Source: Sipunculus nudus (Eukaryota > Annelida > Sipuncula > Golfingiida > Sipunculidae). From it: a DNA stretch of 64,000 nucleotides. The position numbers and the translations under genes were made by a program. Where the stretch lies: contig CM049306.1 of NCBI GenBank assembly GCA_026874595.1, positions 510,019 to 574,018 of the forward strand. Reading direction: 5' to 3'. This document shows, in pieces, positions 36,101-48,459 of this stretch; position 1 is the first letter of the stretch; each line of letters opens with the position of its first letter. The notes under the pieces were generated by a model. The model was not told the DNA's origin. It worked only from the letters and a program-made list of their open reading frames with translations, and ran no database searches.

Positions 36101-37630
36101 CAGGAAAAAAAATTGGCCGACCTGAGCGACAAGGAGGGAGGGGCCTGGCTGTCAAAGTAGCACTTTGCTAGCAATTTGCGGATTTTCCAAAAAAAAAAAA
36201 AAAATGGCCGGAGGGTATCGGCAAATTGCGAGCAATTTGCGGATTTACCAGGAAAAAAAATTGTCCGGTGGTATCCGAAAATTGCTAGCAAATTGAGACC
36301 TGGGAGACCAGGAGAGAGGGGGCCTGGTTGTCAAAGTAGCAATTTGCTAGCAATTTGCGGATTTACCAGAAAAAAAATTGGCCGGGGGGTATCCAGGAGA
36401 GAGGGGGCCTGGTTGTCAAAGTTGCGACCTGAGCGACTAGGAGAGAGGGGGCCTGGTTGTCAAAGTAGCAATTTGCAAGAAATTTGCGGATTTACCAGAA
36501 AAAAAATGAGCCAGGGGGTATCCGCAAATTTCTAGCAATTTGCGACCTGAGGGACCAGGAGAGAAGGGGCCTGCCTGTCAAAGTAGCAATTTGCAGATTT
36601 TCCAGAAAAAAAAATGGCCGGGGGGTATCGGCAAATTGCGAGCAATTTGCGGATTTACCAGTAAAAAAATTGGCCGACATGAGCGACAAGGAGGGAGGGG
36701 CCTGGCTGTCAAAGTAATAATTTGCTAGGAATTTGCGGATTTCCAGGAAAAAAAAAATTGGCCGTGGGGTATCCGCAAATTGCTAGCAATTTGCGACCTC
36801 AGCGACCAGGAGAGAGGGGGCCTGGTTGTCAAAGTAGCAATTTGCCAGCAATTTGCGGATTTACCAGAAAAAAAATTGGCCGGGGGTATCCGCAAATTGC
36901 TAGCAATTTGCGAACTAAACGACCAGGAGAGAAGGGGCCTGGCTCTCAAAGTAGCAATTTGCTAGCAATTTGCGGATTTACCAGAAAAAAAAATTGGCCG
37001 AGGGGTATCCAGGAGAGAGGGGGCCTGATTGTCAAAGTAGCAATTTGCGGATTTACCAGAAAAAAAAATTGGCCGGGGGGTATCCAGGAGAGAGGGGCCT
37101 GGTTGTCAAAGTTGCAACCTGAGCGACCAGGAGAGAGGGGGCCTGGTTGTCAAAGTAGGAATTTGCTAGCAATTTGCGGATTTACCAGAAAAAAAAAATT
37201 GGCCGGGGGGTATCCGCAAATTGCTAGCAAATTGAGACCTGGGAGACCAGGAGAGAGGGGGCCTGGTTGTCAAAGTAGCAATTTGCTAGCAATTTGCGGA
37301 TTTACCAGAAAAAAAAAATTGGTCGGGGGGTATCCTGGAGAGAGGGGGCCTGGTTGTCAAAGTTGCGACCTGAGCGACCAGGAGAGAGGGGGCCTGGTTG
37401 TCAAAGAAGCAATTGGATAGCAATTTGCGGATTTACCAGAAAAAAAAAATTGGCCGGAGGTATCCCGAAATTGCTAGCAATTTGCCACCTGAGCGACCAG
37501 GAGAGAGGGGGCCTGGTTGTCAAAGTAGCAATTTGCAAGATATTTGAGGATTTAACATAAAAAAAAATTGGCCAGGGGGTATCCGCAAATTTCTAGCAAT
37601 TTGCGACCTCAGCGACCAGTAGAGAAGGGG
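33200..37630 (+). repeat. ~3.2-3.3 kb higher-order repeat pair
   Basis: The run of variants starting CGACTAGGAGAG with GAGCCAGGGGGTATCCGC (near 33,305) recurs near 36,508. The following short-unit series (CCGAGGGGTATCCAGG, TATCCTGGAGAG, GAAGCAATTGGATAGC, AAGATATTTGAGG) recurs in order, with offsets growing from about 3,200 to 3,320 bp through small indels. Confidence 0.75.
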
Positions 37631-38910
37631 CCTGCCTGTCAAAGTAGCAATTTGCTAGCAATTTGCGGATTTACCAGAAAAAAAAATTGGCCGGGGGGGT
37701 ATCGGCAAACTGCTTGCAATCTTACTACCTGGGCGCCCAGGAGAGAGGGGGCCTGTCTGTCAAAGTAGCAATTTGCGAGCAATTTGCGGATTTACCAGTA
37801 AAAAAATTGGCCGACATGAGCGACAAGGAGGGAGGGGCCTGGCTGTCAAAGTAATAATTTGCTAGGAATTCGCGGATTTCCAGGAAAAAAAAAATTGGCC
37901 GTGGGGTATCCGCAAATTGCTAGCAATTTGCGACCTCAGCGACCAGGAGAGAGGGGGCCTGGTTGTCAAAGTAGCAATTTGCCAGCAATTTGCGGATTTA
38001 CCAGAAAAAAAATTGGCCGGGGGTATCCGCAAATTGCTAGCAATTTGCGAACTAAACGACCAGGAGAGAAGGGGCCTGGCTCTCAAAGTAGCAATTTGCT
38101 AGCAATTTGCGGATTTACCAGAAAAAAAAATTGGCCGAGGGGTATCCAGGAGAGAGGGGGCCTGATTGTCAAAGTAGCAATTTGCGGATTTACCAGAAAA
38201 AAAAATTGGCCGGGGGGTATCCAGGAGAGAGGGGGCCTGGTTGTCAAAGTTGCAACCTGAGCGACCAGGAGAGAGGGGGCCTGGTTGTCAAAGTAGGAAT
38301 TTGCTAGCGATTTGCGGATTTACCAGAAAAAAAAAATTGGCCGGGGGGTATCCGCAAATTGCTAGCAAATTGAGACCTGGGAGACCAGGAGAGAGGGGGC
38401 CTGGTTGTCAAAGTAGCAATTTGCTAGCAATTTGCGGATTTACCAGAAAAAAAAAATTGGCCGGGGGGTATCCTGGAGAGAGGGGGCCTGGTTGTCAAAG
38501 TTGCGACCTGAGCGACCAGGAGAGAGGGGGCCTGGTTGTCAAAGAAGCAATTGGATAGCAATTTGCGGATTTACCAGAAAAAAAAAATTGGCCGGAGGTA
38601 TCCCGAAATTGCTAGCAATTTGCCACCTGAGCGACCAGGAGAGAGGGGGCCTGGTTGTCAAAGTAGCAATTTGCAAGATATTTGAGGATTTAACATAAAA
38701 AAAAATTGGCCAGGGGGTATCCGCAAATTTCTAGCAATTTGCGACCTCAGCGACCAGTAGAGAAGGGGCCTGCCTGTCAAAGTAGCAATTTGCTAGCAAT
38801 TTGCGGATTTACCAGAAAAAAAAATTGGCCGGGGGGGTATCGGCAAACTGCTTGCAATCTTACTACCTGGGCGCCCAGGAGAGAGGGGGCCTGTCTGTCA
38901 AAGTAGCAAT
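36635..38910 (+). repeat. ~1,138 bp higher-order repeat, two tandem copies
   Basis: Copy 1 (about 36,635-37,772) and copy 2 (about 37,773-38,910) match at an offset of 1,137-1,138 bp. Both include the GGATTTCCAGGAAAAAAAAA unit with CGTGGGGTATCC and the CAATCTTACTACCTGGGCGC unit. Confidence 0.88.
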
Positions 38911-41900
38911 TTGCTGGCAATTTGCGGATATACCAAAAAACAATTGGCCTGGGCATATCGGCAAATTGCCAGCAATTTGAGACCTGGGAGACCAGGAGAG
39001 AGGGGGCCTGGTTGTCAAAGTAGGAATTTGCTAGCAATTTGCGGATTTATCAGAAAAAAAAAATTGGCCGGGGGGTATCCGCAAATTGCTAGCAATTTGC
39101 CACCTGAGCGACCAGAAGAGAGGGGGCCTGGTTGTCAAAGTAGCAATTTGCAAGAAATTTGAGGATTTAACAGAAAAAAAAATTGGCCAGGGGGTATCCG
39201 CAAATTTCTAGCAATTTGCGACCTCAGCGACCAGTAGAGAAGGGGCCTGCCTGTCAAAGTAGCAATTTGCTAGCAATTTGCGGATTTACCAGAAAAAAAA
39301 ATTGGCCGGGGGGTATCGGCAAACTGCTTGCAATCTGCTACCTGGGCGCCCAGGAGAGAGGGGGCCTGGCTGTCAAAGTAGCAATTTGCTAGCAATTTGC
39401 GGATTTACCAGAAAAAAAAAATTGGCCGGGGGGTATCCTGGAGAGAGGCGGCCTGGTTGTCAAAGTTGCGACCTGAGCGACCAGAAGAGAGGGGGCCTGG
39501 TTGTCAAAGAAGCAATTGGATAGCAATTTGCGGATTTACCAGAAAAAAAAAATTGGCCGGAGGTATCCCGAAATTGCTAGCAATTTGCCACCTGAGCGAC
39601 CAGGAGAGAGGGGGCCTGGTTGTCAAAGTAGCAATTTGCAAGATATTTGAGGATTTAACATAAAAAAAAAAATTGGCCAGGGGGTATCCGCAAATTTCTA
39701 GCAATTTGCGACCTCAGCGACCAGTAGAGAAGGGGCCTGCCTGTCAAAGTAGCAATTTGCTAGCAATTTGCGGATTTACCAGAAAAAAAAATTGGCCGGG
39801 GGGGTATCGGCAAACTGCTTGCAATCTTACTACCTGGGCGCCCAGGAGAGAGGGGGCCTGTCTGTCAAAGTAGCAATTTGCTGGCAATTTGCGGATATAC
39901 CAAAAAACAATTGGCCTGGGCATATCGGCAAATTGCCAGCAATTTGAGACCTGGGAGACCAGGAGAGAGGGGGCCTGGTTGTCAAAGTAGGAATTTGCTA
40001 GCAATTTGCGGATTTACCAGAAAAAAAAAATTGGCCGGGGGGTATCCGCAAATTGCTAGCAATTTGCCACCTGAGCGACCAGAAGAGAGGGGGCCTGGTT
40101 GTCAAAGTAGCAATTTGCAAGAAATTTGAGGATTTAACAGAAAAAAAAATTGGCCAGGGGGTATCCGCAAATTTCTAGCAATTTGCGACCTCAGCGACCA
40201 GTAGAGAAGGGGCCTGCCTGTCAAAGTAGCAATTTGCTAGCAATTTGCGGATTTACCAGAAAAAAAAATTGGCCGGGGGGTATCGGCAAACTGCTTGCAA
40301 TCTGCTACCTGGGCGCCCAGGAGAGAGGGGGCCTGGCTGTCAAAGTAGCAATTTGCTGGCAATTTGCGGATTTACCAGAAAAAAAAAATTGGCCGGGGGT
40401 ATCCCGAAATTGCTAGCAATTTGCCACCTGAGCGACCAGAAGAGAGGGGGCCTGGTTGTCAAAGTAGCAATTTGCTAGCAATTTGAGGATTTAACAGAAA
40501 AAAAATTTGGCCTGGGGGTATCCGCAAATTGCTAGCAAATTGAGACCTGGGAGACCAGGAGAGAGGGGGCCTGGTTGTCAAAGTAGCAATTTGCTAACAA
40601 TTTGTGGATTTACCAGAAAAAAAAATTGGCCGGGGGTATCCAGGAGAGAGGGGGCCTGGTTGTCATAGTTGCGACCTGAGCGACCAGGAGAGAGGGGGCG
40701 TGGTTGTCAAAGTAGCAATTTGCAAGAAATTTGCGGATTTACCAGAAAAAAAAATGAGCCAGGGGGTATCGGCAAACTGCTTGCAATCTGTTACCTGGGC
40801 GCCCAGGAGAGAGGGGGCCTGGCTGTCAAAGTAGCAATTTGCTGGCAATTTGCGGATATACCAAAAAACAATTGGCCTGGGCATATCGGCAAATTGCCAG
40901 CAATTTGAGACCTGGGAGACCAGGAGAGAGGGGGCCTGGTTGTCAAAGTAGCAATTTGCTAGCAATTTGCGGATTTACCAGAAAAAAAAATGGCCGGGGG
41001 GTATCGGCAAATTGCCAGCAATTTGCGGATTTACCAGGAAAAAAAATTGGCCGACCTGAGCGACAAGGAGGGAGGGGCCTGGCTGTCAAAGTAGCAATTT
41101 GCTAGCAATTTACGGATTTTCCAGAAAAAAAAAATGGCCGAGGGGTATCCAGGAGAGAGGGGGCCTGATTGTCAAAGTAGCAATTTGCGGATTTACCAGA
41201 AAAAAAAATTGGCCGGGGGGTATCCAGGAGAGAGGGGGCCTGGTTGTCAAAGTTGCAACCTGAGCGACCAGGAGAGAGGGGGCCTGGTTGTCAAAGTAGG
41301 AATTTGCTAGCAATTTGCGGATTTACCAGAAAAAAAAAATTGGCCGGGGGGTATCCGCAAATTGCTAGCAAATTGAGACCTGGGAGACCAGGAGAGAGGG
41401 GGCCTGGTTGTCAAAGTAGCAATTTGCTAGCAATTTGCGGATTTACCAGAAAAAAAAAATTGGCCGGGGGGTATCCTGGAGAGAGGGGGCCTGGTTGTCA
41501 AAGTTGCGACCTGAGCGACCAGGAGAGAGGGGGCCTGGTTGTCAAAGAAGCAATTGGATAGCAATTTGCGGATTTACCAGAAAAAAAAAATTGGCCGGAG
41601 GTATCCCGAAATTGCTAGCAATTTGCCACCTGAGCGACCAGGAGAGAGGGGGCCTGGTTGTCAAAGTAGCAATTTGCAAGATATTTGAGGATTTAACATA
41701 AAAAAAAATTGGCCAGGGGGTATCCGCAAATTTCTAGCAATTTGCGACCTCAGCGACCAGTAGAGAAGGGGCCTGCCTGTCAAAGTAGCAATTTGCTAGC
41801 AATTTGCGGATTTACCAGAAAAAAAAATTGGCCGGGGGGGTATCGGCAAACTGCTTGCAATCTTACTACCTGGGCGCCCAGGAGAGAGGGGGCCTGTCTG

Positions 41901-44330
41901 TCAAAGTAGCAATTTGCTGGCAATTTGCGGATATACCAAAAAACAATTGGCCTGGGCATATCGGCAAATTGCCAGCAATTTGAGACCTGGGAGACCAGGA
42001 GAGAGGGGGCCTGGTTGTCAAAGTAGGAATTTGCTAGCAATTTGCGGATTTACCAGAAAAAAAAAATTGGCCGGGGGGTATCCGCAAATTGCTAGCAATT
42101 TGCCACCTGAGCGACCAGAAGAGAGGGGGCCTGGTTGTCAAAGTAGCAATTTGCAAGAAATTTGAGGATTTAACAGAAAAAAAAATTGGCCAGGGGGTAT
42201 CCGCAAATTTCTAGCAATTTGCGACCTCAGCGACCAGTAGAGAAGGGGCCTGCCTGTCAAAGTAGCAATTTGCTAGCAATTTGCGGATTTACCAGAAAAA
42301 AAAATTGGCCGGGGGGTATCGGCAAACTGCTTGCAATCTGCTACCTGGGCGCCCAGGAGAGAGGGGGCCTGGCTGTCAAAGTAGCAATTTGCTAGCAATT
42401 TGCGGATTTACCAGAAAAACAAAATTGGCCGGGGGGTATCCTGGAGAGAGGGGGCCTGGTTGTCAAAGTTGCGACCTGAGCGACCAGGAGAGAGGGGGCC
42501 TGGTTGTCAAAGAAGCAATTGGATAGCAATTTGCGGATTTACCAGAAAAAAAAAATTGGCCGGAGGTATCCCGAAATTGCTAGCAATTTGCCACCTGAGC
42601 GACCAGGAGAGAGGGGGCCTGGTTGTCAAAGTAGCAATTTGCAAGATATTTGAGGATTTAACATAAAAAAAAATTGGCCAGGGGGTATCCGCAAATTTCT
42701 AGCAATTTGCGACCTCAGCGACCAGTAGAGAAGGGGCCTGCCTGTCAAAGTAGCAATTTGCTAGCAATTTGCGGATTTACCAGAAAAAAAAATTGGCCGG
42801 GGGGGTATCGGCAAACTGCTTGCAATCTTACTACCTGGGCGCCCAGGAGAGAGGGGGCCTGTCTGTCAAAGTAGCAATTTGCTGGCAATTTGCGGATTTA
42901 CCAAAAAACAATTGGCCTGGGCATATCGGCAAATTGCCAGCAATTTGAGACCTGGGAGACCAGGAGAGAGGGGGCCTGGTTGTCAAAGTAGGAATTTGCT
43001 AGCAATTTGCGGATTTATCAGAAAAAAAAAATTGGCCGGGGGGTATCCGCAAATTGCTAGCAATTTGCCACCTGAGCGACCAGAAGAGAGGGGGCCTGGT
43101 TGTCAAAGTAGCAATTTGCAAGAAATTTGAGGATTTAACAGAAAAAAAAAATTGGCCAGGGGGTATCCGCAAATTTCTAGCAATTTGCGACCTCAGCGAC
43201 CAGTAGAGAAGGGGCCTGCCTGTCAAAGTAGCAATTTGCTAGCAATTTGCGGATTTACCAGAAAAAAAAATTGGCCGGGGGGTATCGGCAAACTGCTTGC
43301 AATCTGCTACCTGGGCGCCCAGGAGAGAGGGGGCCTGGCTGTCAAAGTAGCAATTTGCTAGCAATTTGCGGATTTACCAGAAAAACAAAATTGGCCGGGG
43401 GGTATCCTGGAGAGAGGGGGCCTGGTTGTCAAAGTTGCGACCTGAGCGACCAGAAGAGAGGGGGCCTGGTTGTCAAAGAAGCAATTGGATAGCAATTTGC
43501 GGATTTACCAGAAAAAAAAAATTGGCCGGAGGTATCCCGAAATTGCTAGCAATTTGCCACCTGAGCGACCAGGAGAGAGGGGGCCTGGTTGTCAAAGTAG
43601 CAATTTGCAAGATATTTGAGGATTTAACATAAAAAAAAAAAATGGCCAGGGGGTATCCGCAAATTTCTAGCAATTTGCGACCTCAGCGACCAGTAGAGAA
43701 GGGGCCTGCCTGTCAAAGTAGCAATTTGCTAGCAATTTGCGGATTTACCAGAAAAAAAAATTGGCCGGGGGGGTATCGGCAAACTGCTTGCAATCTTACT
43801 ACCTGGGCGCCCAGGAGAGAGGGGGCCTGTCTGTCAAAGTAGCAATTTGCTGGCAATTTGCGGATATACCAAAAAACAATTGGCCTGGGCATATCGGCAA
43901 ATTGCCAGCAATTTGAGACCTGGGAGACCAGGAGAGAGGGGGCCTGGTTGTCAAAGTAGGAATTTGCTAGCAATTTGCGGATTTACCAGAAAAAAAAAAT
44001 TGGCCGGGGGGTATCCGCAAATTGCTAGCAATTTGCCACCTGAGCAACCAGAAGAGAGGGGGCCTGGTTGTCAAAGTAGCAATTTGCAAGAAATTTGAGG
44101 ATTTAACAGAAAAAAAAATTGGCCAGGGGGTATCCGCAAATTTCTAGCAATTTGCGACCTCAGCGACCAGTAGAGAAGGGGCCTGCCTGTCAAAGTAGCA
44201 ATTTGCTAGCAATTTGCGGATTTACCAGAAAAAAAAATTGGCCGGGGGGTATCGGCAAACTGCTTGCAATCTGCTACCTGGGCGCCCAGGAGAGAGGGGG
44301 CCTGGCTGTCAAAGTAGCAATTTGCTGGCA
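38432..44330 (+). repeat. ~966 bp higher-order repeats nested in a ~3.0 kb repeat
   Basis: The unit TATCCTGGAGAGAG (near 38,469, 39,434, 41,472, 42,437 and 43,403) marks copies spaced 965-968 bp, about eight monomers. Between the second and third copies the spacing is 2,038 bp. The block from about 38,241 recurs from about 41,244, a ~3,003 bp shift. The copies are nearly identical, with small signatures such as AAAAACAAAATTGG in two of them (42,415 and 43,381). Confidence 0.85.
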
Positions 44331-47300
44331 ATTTGCGGATTTACCAGAAAAAAAAAATTGGCCGGGGGTATCCCGAAATTGCTAGCAATTTGCCACCTGA
44401 GCGACCAGAAGAGAGGGGGCCTGGTTGTCAAAGTAGCAATTTGCTAGCAATTTGAGGATTTAACAGAAAAAAAATTTGGCCTGGGGGTATCCAGGAGAGA
44501 GGGGGCCTGGTTGTCATAGTTGCGACCTGAGCGACCAGGAGAGAGGGGGCGTGGTTGTCAAAGTAGCAATTTGCAAGAAATTTGCGGATTTACCAGAAAA
44601 AAAAATGAGCCAGGGGGTATCGGCAAACTGCTTGCAATCTGTTACCTGGGCGCCCAGGAGAGAGGGGGCCTGGCTGTCAAAGTAGCAATTTGCTGGCAAT
44701 TTGCGGATATACCAAAAAACAATTGGCCTGGGCATATCGGCAAATTGCCAGCAATTTGAGACCTGGGAGACCAGGAGAGAGGGGGCCTGGTTGTCAAAGT
44801 AGCAATTTGCTAGCAATTTGCGGATTTACCAGAAAAAAAAATGGCCGGGGGGTATCGGCAAATTGCCAGCAATTTGCGGATTTACCAGGAAAAAAAATTG
44901 GCCGACCTGAGCGACAAGGAGGGAGGGGCCTGGCTGTCAAAGTAGCAATTTGCTAGCAATTTACGGATTTTCCAGAAAAAAAAAATGGCCGGGGGGTATC
45001 GGCAAATTGCCAGCAATTTGCGGATTTACCAGGAAAAAAAATTGGCCGGGGGGTATCCGCAAATTGCTAGCAATTTGCGACCTGGGCGCCCAGGAGACAG
45101 GGGGCTTGATTGTCAAAGTAGCAATTTGCTAGCAATTTGCGGATTTAACAGAAAAAAAAAATGGCCAGGGGGTATCCACAAATTTCTAGCAATTTGCCAC
45201 CTGAGCGACCAGAAGAGAAGGGGCCTGCCTGTCAAAGTGGCAATTTGCTAGCAATTTGCGGATTTACCAGAAAAAAAAAAAAAATTGGCCTGGGGGTATC
45301 GGCAAACTGCTTGCAATCTACTACCTGGGCGCCCAGGAGAGAGGGGGCCTGGCTGTCAAAGTAGCAATTTGCTAGCAATTTGCGGATTTACCAGAAAAAA
45401 AAATTGGCCGGGGGGTATCGGCAAACTGCTTGCAATTTGCTACCTGGGCGCCCAGGAGACAGGGGGCCTGTCTGTCAAAGTAGCAATTTGCTGGCAATTT
45501 GCGGATATACCAAAAAACAATTGGCCTGGGCATATCGGCAAATTGCCAGCAATTTGAGACCTGGGAGACCAGGAGAGAGGGGGCCTGGTTGTCAAAGTAG
45601 CAATTTGCTAGCAATTTTCGGATTTACCAGAAAAAAAAATTGGCCGGGGGGTATCCAGGAGAGAGGGGGCCTGGTTGTCAAAGTTGCGACCTGAGCGACC
45701 AGGAGAGAAGGGGCCTGCCTGTCAAAGTAGCAATATGCTAGCAATTTGCGGATTTACCAGAAAAAAAAATTGGCCGGGGGGTATCCAGGAGAGAGGGGGC
45801 CTGGTTGTCAAAGTTGCGACCTGAGCGACCAGGAGAGAGGGTGCGTGGTTGTCAAAGTAGCAATTTGCAAGAAATTTGCGGATTTACCAGAAAAAAAAAT
45901 TGGCCAGGGGGTATCCCCAAATTTCTAGCAATTTGCGACCTGAGCGACCAGGAGAGAAGGGGCCTGCCTGTCAAAGTAGCTATATGCTAGCAATTTGCAG
46001 ATTTTCCAGAAAAAAAAATGGCCGGGGGTTATCGGACAATTGCGAGCAATTTGCGGATTTACCAGGAAAAAAATTGGCCGACCTGAGCGACAAGGAGGGA
46101 GGGGCCTGGCTGTCAAAGTAGCAATTTGCTAGCAATTTACGGATTTTCCAGAAAACAAAAATTGGCCAGGGGGTATCCGCAAATTGCTAGCAATTTGCGA
46201 CCTGAGCGACAAGGAGGGAGGGTCCTGGCTGTCAAAGTAGCAATTTGCTAGGAATTTGCGGATTTAACAGAAAACAAAAATTGGCCAGGGGGTATCCGCA
46301 AATTGCTAGCAATTTGCGACCTGAGCGACAAGGAGGGAGGGTCCTCGCTGTCAAAGTAGCAATTTGCTAGCAATTTTCGGATTTACCAGAAAAAAAAAAA
46401 ATTGGCCAGGGGGTATCCGCAAATTTCTAGCAATTTGCGACCTCAGCGACCAGTAGAGAAGGGGCCTGCCTGTCAAAGTAGCAATTTGCTAGCAATTTGC
46501 GGATTTACCAGAAAAAAAAAATCGGCCTGGGGGTATCCATGAGAGAGGGGGCCTGGTTGTCAAATTTGCGACCTGAGCGACCAGGAGAGAGGGGGCCTGG
46601 TTGTCAAAGTAGAAATTTGCTAGCAATTTGCAGATTTTCCAGAAAAAAAATGGCCGGGGGGTATCGGCAAATTGCCAGCAATTTGTGGATTTACCAGGAA
46701 AAAAATTGGCCGACCTGAGCGACAAGGAGGGAGGGGCCTGGCTGTCAAAGTAGCAATTTGCTAGCAATTTACGGATTTTCCAGAAAACAAAAATTGGCGA
46801 GGGGATATCCGCAAATTTCTAGCAATTTGCGACCTCAGCGACCAGAAGAGAAGGGGCCTGCCTGTCAAAGTAGCAATTTGCTAGCAATTTGCGGATTTAC
46901 AAGAAAAAAAAATTGGCCGGGGGGTATCGGCAAACTGCTTGCAATTTGCTACCTGGGCGCCCAGGAGAGAGGGGGCCTGGCTGTCAAAGTAGCAATTTGC
47001 TAGCAATTTGTGGATTTACCAAAAAAATTGGCCTGGGGGTATCGGCAAATTGCCAGCAATTTCCGGATTTACCAGGGAAAAAATTGGCCGGGGGGTATCC
47101 GCAAATTGCTAGCAATTTGCGACCTGAGCAACAAGGAGGGAGGGGCCTGGCTGTCAAGGTAGCAATTTGCTAGCAATCTGCGGATTTACCAGAAAAAAAA
47201 ATTGGCCTGGGGGTATAGGCAAATTGATAGCAATTTGCGACCTAGGCGCCTAGGAGACAGGGGGCCTGGTTCTCAAAGTAGCAATTTGCTAGCAATTTAC

Positions 47301-48459
47301 GGATTTAAGAGAAAAAAAAAATTGGCCAGGGGGTATCCGCAAATTTCTAGCAATTTGCGACCTGAGCGACCAGGAGAGAAGGGGCCTGCCTGTCAAAGTA
47401 GCAATTTGCCAGCAATTTCCGGATTTACCAGAAAAACAATTGGCCGGGGGGTATCGGCAAACTGCTTGCAATTTGCTACCTGGGCGCCCAGAAGAGAGGG
47501 GGCCGGGCTGTCAAAGTAGCAATTTGCGGATTTACCAAAAAAAAATTGGCCTGGGGGTATCGGCAAATTGCCAGCAATTTGAGACCTGGGAGACCAGGAG
47601 AGAGGGGGCCTGGTTGTTAAAGTAACAATTTGCTAGCAATTTGCGGATTTACCAGTAAAAAAATTGGCCGACATGAGCGACAAGGAGGGAGGGGCCTGGC
47701 TGTCAAAGTAGTAATTTGCTAGCAATTTGCGGATTTCCAGGAAAAAAAAATTGGCCGTGGGGTATCCGCAAATTGCTAGCAATTTGCGACCTCAGCGACC
47801 AGGAGAGAGGGGGCCTGGTTGTCAAAGTAGCAATTTGCCAGCAATTTACGGATTTTCCAGAAAAAAAATGGCCGGGGGGTATCAGCAAATTGCGAGCAAT
47901 TTTCGGATTTACCAGGAAAAATACTTGGGCGGGGGGTATCCGCAAATTGCTAGCAATTTGCGACCTGGGCGACAAGGAGGGAGGGGCCTAGCTGTCAAAG
48001 TAGCAATTTGCTAGCAATTTGCGGATTTACCAGGAAAAAAATTGGCCGACCTGAGCGACAAGGAGGCAGGGGCCTGGCTGTCAAAGTAGCAATTTGCTAA
48101 CAATTTGCGGATTTATCAGAAAAACAAGTGACCCATGGTTCATGACGCTCAGCTGACTGGGAAGAGATTCGCAAAAGGAAATTTTATCATCAGAATGGTA
48201 GTATATACCCATTCAACTGAAGCATCAAACAGATTAACCAACTGGCCAAGATTTAGTCTGTATTTATATATCTCAAAAATAGAGAAAAATGTGTAAACTT
48301 TTAAACCTAGAATACAGGTAACCGACAAGTGACTACATGTATCTGCCAAAATCGGATAGTGAGGCACGGATTGAGTGGGAAGGGGAAATAGAGTGAGGAA
48401 ATAGAGTGGGAAATAGTGTGTTGCATATTAGCATGGATGTCTGCAGCCTAAATGTGTAT

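Larger units (their letters stand above)
15779..48124 (+). repeat. Satellite array, block 1 (~119 bp monomer)
   Basis: About 32.3 kb of head-to-tail monomers, all in one orientation. Consecutive GGCC anchors at 40,152, 40,271, 40,391, 40,509 and 40,628 give unit lengths of 119, 120, 118 and 119 bp. A typical unit reads, in order: A-tract (7-14 A), TTGGCC, G-tract (5-7 G), TATCC, the palindrome GCAAATTGCTAGCAATTTGC, GACCTGAGCGACCAGG, AGAGAGGGGGCCTGG, TTGTCAAAGTA, then GCAATTTGCTAGCAATTTGC and GGATTTACCAG. Subtypes differ at GCTAGC (GCCAGC, GCGAGC, CTTGC, TTCTAGC) and at the CCTGAGCGACCAGG box. Shortened units lack the palindrome. Periodic open frames of up to 232 codons (36,722-37,420) arise because 120 bp is divisible by three. 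A-tract length changes break them, and several frames on both strands are open at once, so no protein is called. Confidence 0.97.

Noticed and set aside
15779-48124. CRISPR-like regular repeats
   Set aside because: The repeats are contiguous monomers with no unique spacers, the context is eukaryotic, and no cas genes are present.
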